Below are positions 7,804-14,836 of a DNA stretch of 14,836 nt, in pieces; the stretch's first letter is position 1, and every line of letters begins with the position of its first letter. Source of the stretch: Candidatus Poseidoniaceae archaeon (GTDB taxonomy: Archaea > Thermoplasmatota > Poseidoniia > Poseidoniales > Poseidoniaceae); contig JAKMGM010000069.1 in NCBI GenBank assembly GCA_022424925.1, positions 1-14,836 on the forward strand, read 5' to 3'. The position numbers and the translations under genes were made by a program. The notes under the pieces were generated by a model, which was not told where the DNA came from, did no database searches, and worked only from the letters and a program-made list of their open reading frames with translations.

Positions 7804-9126
7804 ATGCGCCTTTCCAATCCACGGCATATCCGTCGCCAAAACCCCTTTCTCCAGCCCCTTGAAGAACTGCCAGTTGAATTTCGCCCGAAAGAAAAATTGG
7901 TTTATCTGACGCCAACGATTGAAGTGTTGTTCTGTGAAGAATACATCAACTTCAAGCACTGTGGTCAATATTCGGTAGGTGTGTCAGAAGAGCAGACGCC
8001 GCCTCAAGGGTCAGTTTCTTCACACGAGCGGATTCTCGTTCATTGCGATTTGGATGCCTTTTTTGCTGCCGTCGAAATTCTGCACCACTCCCTTGACCCC
8101 AACAAGCCACTGATAATCGGTTCAGACCCACAAGCAGGTCGCGGACGCGGTATTGTTTCAACCTGTAATTATGCTGCACGGGCATTTGGAATCCATTCCG
8201 CCATGCCAATTAGTGAGGCTTGGCGACGATGCCCGGGTCATCCGTTCGGGCCAGGTCACTACATCCGTGGAAGCAGGGGGCTCTACAGCCGTGCGTCACG
8301 TCGTGTCATGGAGATCTTACAAGCGCCTGCAGAGTTTTTTGAGAAGGCCAGTATCGATGAAGCGTACTTGGATGTGACAAAGGCAGTTAACGGTGATTGG
8401 GACGCAGCTTTTGCCCTGTGTCGTGCACTACAAGATACCATTGAGGAACAGGTTGGTCTTACGGCATCATTCGGTATTGCACCGACACGTATTCTTGCCA
8501 AAATGTCCAGTGAGGTCAACAAACCAAAAGGGATTTTTCGCATTCTTCCAGATGAGATTGGAGACTTTTTTGAAGGGCGTTCCTTACGCGAAGTTCCAGG
8601 CATTGGTCCCAAGCGTGCAACGCAACTCGCAGAATGGGGACTGGTTACCGTTGATGAAGCCTATGTGCATGGTGAATTGGCCTTGGGTCGAATGGCAGGT
8701 GAACGTTTTGCGTCATGGCTCACACGTGTCGTTGATGGCACGACCAGTGCTGAAGTCAGTCCCTTACGAAGCCGGAAATCGGTTGGCAAAGAACGTACCT
8801 TTTCCTCCGACCAAACCGACCATGAAGCAGTTCTTGAAGTTCTTCGCTCGCTCACACAACGTGTGTTGACTCGTTCGCGTGAGATGGGTGTTTCGGGGCG
8901 ACTCGCAGAAGTTAAGATTCGCTATACTGGATTTGAAACGCACACGCACGGTCGTTCAATCCCCGTTGCCATGGACGAACCTGAAGTTTTTTTACGTCTT
9001 GCCGAGCACCTTTTTGCCACCAATGTCCAGCACAACCGAGGTTTGCGTTTGGTTGGTTTCCGGCTCGGTCAACTCGATATGCCCCCCACCCGACAGGCAG
9101 TTCTCAAGTGGAATGAGGAAGAGTAA
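7804..9126 (+). CDS. dinB: DNA polymerase IV / DinB-type Y-family translesion polymerase
   Basis: This is a Y-family polymerase for error-prone replication past damaged bases. With ATG 7804 it has 440 residues. Catalytic metal ligands are D82 (HCDLDAFFAAVE) and D185/E186 (SIDEAYLD); F87 is at the steric-gate position that excludes ribonucleotides. STCNYAARAFGIHSAMP (119-135) and SFGIAPTRILAKMSSEVNKP (222-241) are palm/fingers motifs. A helix-hairpin-helix (VPGIGPKRATQLAEWG, 264-279) forms the thumb, and the little-finger domain covers about 325-435. The C-terminal QAVLKW (431-436) is at best a weak PCNA-box resemblance. DinB proteins normally begin only a few residues before the first catalytic Asp, so about 65-75 N-terminal residues are extra. 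GTG 7981 (residue 60) is a plausible alternative start, and composition before it is not clearly coding. The stop abuts that of valS. Confidence 0.94.
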   Translation: MRLSNPRHIRRQNPFLQPLEELPVEFRPKEKLVYLTPTIEVLFCEEYINFKHCGQYSVGVSEEQTPPQGSVSSHERILVHCDLDAFFAAVEILHHSLDPNKPLIIGSDPQAGRGRGIVSTCNYAARAFGIHSAMPISEAWRRCPGHPFGPGHYIRGSRGLYSRASRRVMEILQAPAEFFEKASIDEAYLDVTKAVNGDWDAAFALCRALQDTIEEQVGLTASFGIAPTRILAKMSSEVNKPKGIFRILPDEIGDFFEGRSLREVPGIGPKRATQLAEWGLVTVDEAYVHGELALGRMAGERFASWLTRVVDGTTSAEVSPLRSRKSVGKERTFSSDQTDHEAVLEVLRSLTQRVLTRSREMGVSGRLAEVKIRYTGFETHTHGRSIPVAMDEPEVFLRLAEHLFATNVQHNRGLRLVGFRLGQLDMPPTRQAVLKWNEEE

Positions 9127-11757
9127 TCATTCAAGGTGGTGCATCCGTGTGAGAATACCGGTAAAGGCAACCAGTTCTTCGGGTATCTCGATGTCTTGGA
9201 CAGGCTGGTTAAGCGGAATTCCTCGCTCTTTCTTCGTGTTCCAAGTATCCCCGTTAAACGCTTGTAGACGTGACGAAAGAGTTCGTAACTGGTCTCCTTT
9301 GTCTGTGCCAAGTGCCACAGAGCCGTCCGGCGTACTGGGGAAGTTCTCAATATCCACGGAAGATATTCCATACAGTGTTTCAGATATATGATGGGTAAAG
9401 AAGGGGCAGATTGGCGTGAATGCGGACATGAAATCTCTCACAATACGGTGCAAGGTCCATGCAGCAATCTTGTCGTCATCATAAAGCCGTGATTTGACCA
9501 TCTCGAGATAGTGGCTTGGTAGCACACCGGTTCCGAAGGTTTTCAGGGCTTGCGTAGCCGTGTAGATGTCCAAGTTTTTCCATGCGTTGCGAACACTGTC
9601 CATGGTGCTCTCAAATTCTGCAAGAATCCATTCGTCCTCTATGGCGAGGTCTCCGGGGTTCGTGTCTAAGTCAGTCGGGATTTCAAATTGTGACGCAAAT
9701 CTGGCTACATTGAAGAGTTTCGTGAGGACTCCAAAGTATTTTTTCTCAATTTCTTCAGGATTGATGTGGAAATCATCGCCAACTTGCGCATCGCAGGCCT
9801 TCCAGAGTCTGAAGCATTCGCTGCCAATTTTGTTGGCACGTAGGCTAACCGTTTTCTCAGGTCCTTTTACTTTCCACGAACCGGTTCGCCCTCCTGCACC
9901 ACATTCAAGCACGGAATCTGCATCGATACCGTTTCCAAGAGATTTACTCATTTTTCGACCCCAGGGGTCCATTCCCAGTCCGTCGATCCAAACGTGCTTA
10001 AACCCAGGTTGGTCAAGAAGCAAGTTCGATTTGAGCAACGTGTAGTAAAGCCATGTCCGCACAATCTCTTTCCCTTGCGGTCGCAGAGCAGTTGGGAAGG
10101 CTTTTTTGAACACTTCAGGATGGTTGAGGTATCCACTCACAAACAAATTAGAGTTTGAAGAATCCATCCAGGTATCGAACACTTTTTCTTCCCCACGTAG
10201 CGTTCCAAGTTGTTCTTTCATCTCTTCAAAAGAACCGAGGACTTCACGTGAAGCTCGGTTGAGAACTTCACTTCCTGCCGGTGGTTGTTCACGCCAAGGC
10301 TGCACATATGTGCCACTCGGGGGGACAATGATTTTCTCCCCATCTTCACTGTACCAAATTGGAATTTCTGTGTGGTACCATCGACGACGAGATATGGGCC
10401 AGTCAATGCTAATGTTGTCCATCCAGTCCAACAAAAATTGTTTGTTACGTGGTGGATGAAATTCGATTTCCTCGAGGTGCTCCCGCATTCTATCTTGGGC
10501 ATGGGTTTGGCGGACATACCATTCCTTGAGAAGGATGATTTCAACAGGGTTCTTTCCTCGCTCGGAAACTGGAACTTCTTGTTCACGTTCGACCATGCTG
10601 ACGAGTTTACCGTGCTGTTCAAGATACTCAATTGCAGCGTTTCGTGCTTCGGCCACCTTCATTCCTGAAAACGGCCCTGCAAGTTCGGTGAGTTTCCCTT
10701 CTAAATCAATGGCTTGAAACGGTGTGAGTCCGAGTTCTCGAAACACTGCAACATCGTTCTGGTCGCCGAATGAACAAACCATGAGAATACCCGAACCAAA
10801 GTCCGATTTCACGGATGCGTGGGTCATTATTTCGACCGATGTTGTACGACCATTTACAGGGAGCGGAAGTTGTACGGTTTTCCCTACGAGATGTGCGTAG
10901 CGTTCATCATCTGGGTGAACAACTACGACGCCACACGCACAAATCAATTCCGGCCGCGTGGTGGAAATGACAAGTTCTGTTCCGTCATCGCACGACCAAG
11001 ATATGTCGACAAGACGGGTCTTACGGGAAAGTCGTTCAACCTCAGCATCAGCGATCGTCGTCCCCTCCACAGGGTCATAGATGTTCGGTCGAAGGTCTTC
11101 GATTATTGCACCGCTCTTGAAAAGCTCCGTAAAAATTGATTGTGTCACGGTTCGGTATTCGGGTGAATCAGTAAGGTATTCACGGTCAAAATCACACGAC
11201 AGACCTACACGTTTCGCTGTTTTCCTCATGGCTTGCGTGAATGTTTCAATTGTTTCCCTGCAAAGTTCGATGAATTCTGCACGGTCGTAGGTTTTCATTT
11301 TTCGCTTCGTGTTTTTTTCCACAGTGAACTCGATGTTGATTCCATTTCTGTCAACGCCCCATGGGAAATACACTTCCTTGCCGAGGAGACGCTGAGAGCG
11401 TGCAATCACATCGATCATTGAGTATTGGGCAACAGCGCCAATATGCCATGTACCTGATGGGTAGGGTGGTGGTGTGTCAATGACAAAAATTTCTTTCCCA
11501 CTTTCGGGCTGAAAGGCATAACGCTTTGCGTAGGCTTGTGGATCTGCGGTATGGGCTTCTTGGATGCGCTTTTCAAGGTCGATTGACCATCGTTTATCGT
11601 TCAGTACTGGGGCTGGCATGTGCCTCACCTGGCCCTGCACACATGAACGGTGCGGGTCCAAACAGCGCTGTAACGGTTTACCTTTCAATCCAACGCATGT
11701 AGCGTCATGTGACACACAGACTTCGTACCAATAGCAGCACATTCCATCGGCAACCAT
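9127..11757 (-). CDS. valS: Valyl-tRNA synthetase
   Basis: This class I synthetase charges tRNA-Val and clears mischarged Thr-tRNA-Val. With ATG 11757 it has 876 residues. The HIGH motif appears as PYPSGTWHIG (99-107), the CP1 editing domain has TTRPE (266-270), and KMSKS is at 602-606 (GRKMSKSLGN). RPQGKEIVRTW (559-569) is the ValRS form, separating it from IleRS and LeuRS. About 20 residues follow KMSKS before the ANKIGSECFRLW segment, where most ValRS go straight into the stem-contact fold. The anticodon-binding helical domain fills the C-terminus, and there is no bacterial-type C-terminal coiled coil. Residues 1-46 are Cys/His-rich. The in-frame ATG at 11619 (residue 47) has an AGGTGA site upstream and would give a normal-length N-terminus, so the start is open. 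The gene is convergent with dinB at zero spacing and divergent from the exporter. Confidence 0.95.
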   Translation of the reverse strand: MVADGMCCYWYEVCVSHDATCVGLKGKPLQRCLDPHRSCVQGQVRHMPAPVLNDKRWSIDLEKRIQEAHTADPQAYAKRYAFQPESGKEIFVIDTPPPYPSGTWHIGAVAQYSMIDVIARSQRLLGKEVYFPWGVDRNGINIEFTVEKNTKRKMKTYDRAEFIELCRETIETFTQAMRKTAKRVGLSCDFDREYLTDSPEYRTVTQSIFTELFKSGAIIEDLRPNIYDPVEGTTIADAEVERLSRKTRLVDISWSCDDGTELVISTTRPELICACGVVVVHPDDERYAHLVGKTVQLPLPVNGRTTSVEIMTHASVKSDFGSGILMVCSFGDQNDVAVFRELGLTPFQAIDLEGKLTELAGPFSGMKVAEARNAAIEYLEQHGKLVSMVEREQEVPVSERGKNPVEIILLKEWYVRQTHAQDRMREHLEEIEFHPPRNKQFLLDWMDNISIDWPISRRRWYHTEIPIWYSEDGEKIIVPPSGTYVQPWREQPPAGSEVLNRASREVLGSFEEMKEQLGTLRGEEKVFDTWMDSSNSNLFVSGYLNHPEVFKKAFPTALRPQGKEIVRTWLYYTLLKSNLLLDQPGFKHVWIDGLGMDPWGRKMSKSLGNGIDADSVLECGAGGRTGSWKVKGPEKTVSLRANKIGSECFRLWKACDAQVGDDFHINPEEIEKKYFGVLTKLFNVARFASQFEIPTDLDTNPGDLAIEDEWILAEFESTMDSVRNAWKNLDIYTATQALKTFGTGVLPSHYLEMVKSRLYDDDKIAAWTLHRIVRDFMSAFTPICPFFTHHISETLYGISSVDIENFPSTPDGSVALGTDKGDQLRTLSSRLQAFNGDTWNTKKERGIPLNQPVQDIEIPEELVAFTGILTRMHHLE
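11625..11630 (-). promoter_or_regulatory. Shine-Dalgarno-like AGGTGA before the internal valS start
   Basis: AGGTGA on the minus strand lies five bases before the in-frame ATG at 11619. It is the best Shine-Dalgarno match before any candidate start in this window. It supports starting valS at 11619, which would put the HIGH motif near residue 59, close to the usual place. Because the other genes here lack such sites, a chance match is possible. Confidence 0.35.
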
Positions 11758-11795
11758 TTGAAGAACCCCAACTCACACATCACACAGGGGTCAGC
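11758..11795. promoter_or_regulatory. Very short divergent spacer (valS / exporter)
   Basis: Only 38 bases separate the longest valS start from the exporter ATG. No TATA-like element is visible in either direction; the sequence is a CA-rich run ending in AGGGGTCAGC before the exporter ATG. If valS begins at 11619 the divergent region grows to 176 bases, which would hold two promoters more comfortably. Confidence 0.3.
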
Positions 11796-14700
11796 ATGTC
11801 GGAAGAGCGTGAGGCCGGAAACAACCCAGATTCAAGCCAAGGTGCTGGTTTCAATTCGGCGAGTGTCGGCTCTACGATTAAGGATATTCGGGCGCGTGGC
11901 TCTCAACGTCTTCAATCAAGCGCAGTTGATATTACTGCTCGTGTTAAGGAGTTTAACACCAAAGATGCAATCGATGCTGTCCTCGATGCGCCGGTCAGGT
12001 TGAAGCGGGAGTGGCAGGAGCACGGTGCTATTGGCGCCATTACTCGATTCCCGCTTGCAACCGTCGTTCTTTTTCTCATGATGACGCTTTTCTTCGTAAG
12101 CCATTCGGGCTTTTTTGATCGGTATCTAACGCAGTTTGATGATGACCCGAACGAAACGGACCTCAACGTCAACGGTGACCTTGAAGTGTATTTGCCAGAC
12201 GGTAGTCAAGTCGGTGAGCTGTTGACCCTTGTAGAAGAAGATTGGTCAACAAATGTAATGGTCGTCTACATCGAACTTGGCGATGGACGTAACATCACGG
12301 ACCAACGTATTTTACAGGAAATCAGTTACATTGAGAATCTACTCAATCCCTGTCTTTCTTCATTTGAATGCGTTGTCAATGGTGCCGCTGAAAATGATAC
12401 AGTAATCTACATTCTTTCCTTATCGACAGTTCTCAAAGAAGTGAACTCGAGTGCTCCGCGGGTGCGCGAAGCGTTCATTACGGAACTGGGCCAGTTGGGT
12501 TGCGGTTTGGGTCAGGACGACTGTCTGTCTGCAAATGCAGCATCTGAATTGAACGACGCATTGGCGCTTACCGATGAACAATTCGGCGGAGGCTATGATA
12601 TTCCGTCACAAGCCACCATCGACCTCGTCATCGGGGAAATGTACGAAGACAACGGCGAGCCAACCCCCGGTCTTGACAAGCTTGCTAGAGACATCTCCGG
12701 AGACCAAGCGGATACTCCTGACGGCATATTGGACCGGGCCATCATGGCGGTCGCCGTTTCCGATGCCGTGTCTTCGAAGGAAGTCATTCGAAGCACAACC
12801 GAAAATATCACACGAATTTCTGAGCTTGAACGACCGTGTGTATTCAATGCAGACGGCAGTCCAGATGCTGCTGAAGGCTTGTGCGTTTGGAATACTGGTG
12901 TAATGACAACCGAGCAAATGGAGCGGTATGAGCGTGGTGAATTGAAGACGCTGTCTTTGAAAATGACGCTTACAGGTCCAGTTCCGATTACAAATGCAGT
13001 TACTGAACGCACTTTCGACATGTTTTGGGACATTTTCCCGGTAGCGGTTGTCTTGGTTGCTATTGGACTGTTCGTGTTCCACTGTGATATACTTCAAACT
13101 GGGTTGACTGGTTTCCGGCCACTTCAAGGATTTAAGGTCGTCACCATTGCCGGTTTACCGACGCTGTGTGCGGTATTTTGGACCCTCGGCATCATTGGTT
13201 GGTCGAATTATGAGGTGACGATGACCGTTATTATCGTGGGTCCAATTTTACTTGCCCTCGGCGTTTCGTACGGTCTCCACATCACCAACAGGTACGCCGA
13301 AGAGGAAGGTACGAAAGCCGAAAAAATGCGAGGTGCCCTGTCTTCTACGGGTAAAGCAGTGTTTTTGTCTGCTATAACGACCATTATTGGATTTATATCG
13401 CTTGTTTTCACTCCAATGGCTCCTATTCAGACCGTCGGAATTGCGCTTTCAGGCGGAATTGTCGTTGTCTATGTTCTAACGATTTTCATGGTGCCAAACC
13501 TGACATTGCTGTTGGACTTACGCAAACCAAAGCACCCTCCTCTCAAGCCTTTTGAATTGATGGTCGAAATACCCGTGAAGTACAATCGCGGCGTTATTGG
13601 TGTTTTTCTGTTGCTCATCCTCGTCTCCGCCACATATGGTCAAGCGAATGTCAAAGAAAATATTGACATGTTGAAGATGGCTCCGTATGATGAACCATCG
13701 GTTCAATCGATGGTTAATTTTAGCCGTGAGTTCAATTCTGGGCAGTTGGGTATGGTTCTTGTTCAGGCAAACTTGACCGGTGATACATCGATTGAGGTTT
13801 CTCAGCAAGACCCTGCTGAAAATTTACGTCAAATTGACACATTGGAAGGCCTCATGAACGATGTTGATGATACAACTGCTGTATCGATTGTATTCTTGAT
13901 GAAGTCATCTGGAATTGCACCAACTGTCGAGTGTGTGGGGTGCAGTGAATTTGTTCAATCGTTACCACTCATACCGCAAGATGTCAAAGATACGGCCAGT
14001 ATTTTACTTGACACTTCAGTGACCCAAGACGCCTCGTTTTGGGACTTGCTCACATCACCTGATGCCTATGGGCTGCCGGCTTCCCGACAGAGTGAAGTGT
14101 TCTTACTCAACGTCTTTTACTCATCCATTACCGACGAGACGCGTGAGATTTTCATCAGTGAAGATTACGATAGAAGTTTGATTTTGGTCGACATGCCCTA
14201 TCTACCAGTCGCAGATACTTCATCGAACGTAGCAACCATCAATGACCACACCAAAACATTTGCAGGAACTGAACCCGGTAATTACGCAACCGAATTAACG
14301 GGTGTAGCTCCAACGACCATCGAAGTCAACAAGCTCATTGTCGGTTCACAGTGGACCTCATTGGGCTTTGCCGTCATATTAACGCTGTTTACCTTGGCGA
14401 TTGTGTTCAAGGACATCAAATACTCAATATGGACCACTTCGCCCGTGATTGCTACTGTTGCGCTGCAGTGGTTGGTCATGTGGCGTATGGATGTTGACTT
14501 ATCGCTGGTAACGGTCATGATCGGGTCGATTCTTGTTGGCGTTGGTGTGGACTTCTCAATTCACATATCCAATCGTATTCGAGAACTTGGAGGTGGAATT
14601 GAGGCTATTCGCAGCGCAGCAATAGGTACAGGTATGTCACTTCTCGAGGCTGCAGTCGTCACGAGTTTGGGTATGGTCACAGCATACCAAATCCCTATTG

Positions 14701-14836
14701 AGGCTATACGCCCGTTCATTACAGTCATTCTAATCTTGCTTTGGGTTGCTGCGGCAAGTGCGTTAATTTTACTGCCGGCTATATTCGTGACACTCGAAAA
14801 AGCGGGACTTGGCGCTGTGGGAGGACGGACTTCAAT
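11796..14836 (+). CDS. RND/MMPL-superfamily exporter (3' truncated by window edge)
   Basis: An open frame of 1013 codons runs off the right edge without a stop. It encodes an RND-superfamily membrane protein of the archaeal MMPL/COG1033 type, thought to export lipids or other hydrophobic compounds using an ion gradient; the substrate is unknown. The first ~84 residues are hydrophilic. Helix 1 is at about 85-103, followed by a large external domain (104-410), helices 2-6 (413-431, 448-468, 474-495, 523-541, 549-575), helix 7 (599-615), a second external domain (616-850) and helices 8-12 (855-1000). This is the duplicated RND plan. The repeat-signature segments are GVSYGLHITNRYAEE in the first half and GVDFSIHISNRIREL in the second. 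The first has Ser (S491) where the family usually has Asp; the second keeps D919. Paired cysteines occur in the external domains. ATG 11796 is chosen, although the frame stays open upstream to at least GTG 11709. Confidence 0.92.
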   Translation, partial: MSEEREAGNNPDSSQGAGFNSASVGSTIKDIRARGSQRLQSSAVDITARVKEFNTKDAIDAVLDAPVRLKREWQEHGAIGAITRFPLATVVLFLMMTLFFVSHSGFFDRYLTQFDDDPNETDLNVNGDLEVYLPDGSQVGELLTLVEEDWSTNVMVVYIELGDGRNITDQRILQEISYIENLLNPCLSSFECVVNGAAENDTVIYILSLSTVLKEVNSSAPRVREAFITELGQLGCGLGQDDCLSANAASELNDALALTDEQFGGGYDIPSQATIDLVIGEMYEDNGEPTPGLDKLARDISGDQADTPDGILDRAIMAVAVSDAVSSKEVIRSTTENITRISELERPCVFNADGSPDAAEGLCVWNTGVMTTEQMERYERGELKTLSLKMTLTGPVPITNAVTERTFDMFWDIFPVAVVLVAIGLFVFHCDILQTGLTGFRPLQGFKVVTIAGLPTLCAVFWTLGIIGWSNYEVTMTVIIVGPILLALGVSYGLHITNRYAEEEGTKAEKMRGALSSTGKAVFLSAITTIIGFISLVFTPMAPIQTVGIALSGGIVVVYVLTIFMVPNLTLLLDLRKPKHPPLKPFELMVEIPVKYNRGVIGVFLLLILVSATYGQANVKENIDMLKMAPYDEPSVQSMVNFSREFNSGQLGMVLVQANLTGDTSIEVSQQDPAENLRQIDTLEGLMNDVDDTTAVSIVFLMKSSGIAPTVECVGCSEFVQSLPLIPQDVKDTASILLDTSVTQDASFWDLLTSPDAYGLPASRQSEVFLLNVFYSSITDETREIFISEDYDRSLILVDMPYLPVADTSSNVATINDHTKTFAGTEPGNYATELTGVAPTTIEVNKLIVGSQWTSLGFAVILTLFTLAIVFKDIKYSIWTTSPVIATVALQWLVMWRMDVDLSLVTVMIGSILVGVGVDFSIHISNRIRELGGGIEAIRSAAIGTGMSLLEAAVVTSLGMVTAYQIPIEAIRPFITVILILLWVAAASALILLPAIFVTLEKAGLGAVGGRTS

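Noticed and set aside
7741..7968. Minus-strand ORF of 75 codons upstream of the DinB core
   Set aside because: It is codon-aligned antisense to the open plus-strand frame, has an aromatic-rich unconvincing sequence (FFF, WQFF) and would start 12 bases from a possible dinB start. Its composition does not clearly beat the plus strand.
12606..13127. Minus-strand ORF of 173 codons
   Set aside because: It lies inside the exporter frame, whose membrane helices and duplicated motifs are clear. The antisense product has no recognisable domain.
1..14836. tRNA or rRNA genes, CRISPR array, insertion sequences, prophage or attachment sites
   Set aside because: No spacer is large enough for most of these. 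No T-arm-like GGTTCGAATCC segment sits in a spacer, and I saw no spaced direct repeats, transposase motifs or terminal inverted repeats.

Overview
The window looks like a compact, gene-dense piece of an archaeal chromosome, most plausibly an uncultured marine euryarchaeon of the Poseidoniales (Marine Group II) type. Support comes from the archaeal style of both tRNA synthetases (the AlaRS editing region reads QAGANKS...RLDITHF; the ValRS has an archaeal-like post-KMSKS segment), the almost complete lack of Shine-Dalgarno sites before clear starts, very short spacers, and a large secreted, membrane-anchored subtilase next to a large RND/MMPL-type exporter. The lineage is an inference; no rRNA or other phylogenetic marker is present.

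Layout from left to right: (1) the 3' part of alaS (+), cut by the left edge; (2) a Nudix hydrolase (-), stop-to-stop with alaS; (3) divergently, an ETHE1-like metallo-beta-lactamase-fold protein (+) followed after 47 bases by a secreted S8 serine protease (+); (4) an unrecognised polytopic membrane protein (-) whose stop overlaps that of the protease; (5) divergently, a short-form 3-phosphoglycerate dehydrogenase-like enzyme (+) and then a DinB/Pol IV-type Y-family polymerase (+); (6) valyl-tRNA synthetase (-), stop-to-stop with dinB; (7) divergently, a large RND/MMPL-family exporter (+) that runs off the right edge.

The genes are mostly independent housekeeping functions: translation (alaS, valS), serine biosynthesis or another 2-hydroxyacid oxidation (serA-like), lesion bypass (dinB) and nucleotide clean-up (Nudix). 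Added to these are two surface functions, the subtilase and the exporter, which fit a heterotrophic, peptide-degrading marine archaeon. No stretch over 300 bases lacks a gene. I see no mobile element, CRISPR array, tRNA, rRNA or integration scar.

I found no clear new multi-gene system. The items most worth a second look are: a histidine cluster in the unknown membrane protein; a Cys/His-rich N-terminal extension competing with an internal start on valS; Ser in place of the usual transmembrane Asp in the first half of the exporter; insertions in SerA and in the subtilase; and three convergent gene pairs with zero spacer or a few bases of overlap.
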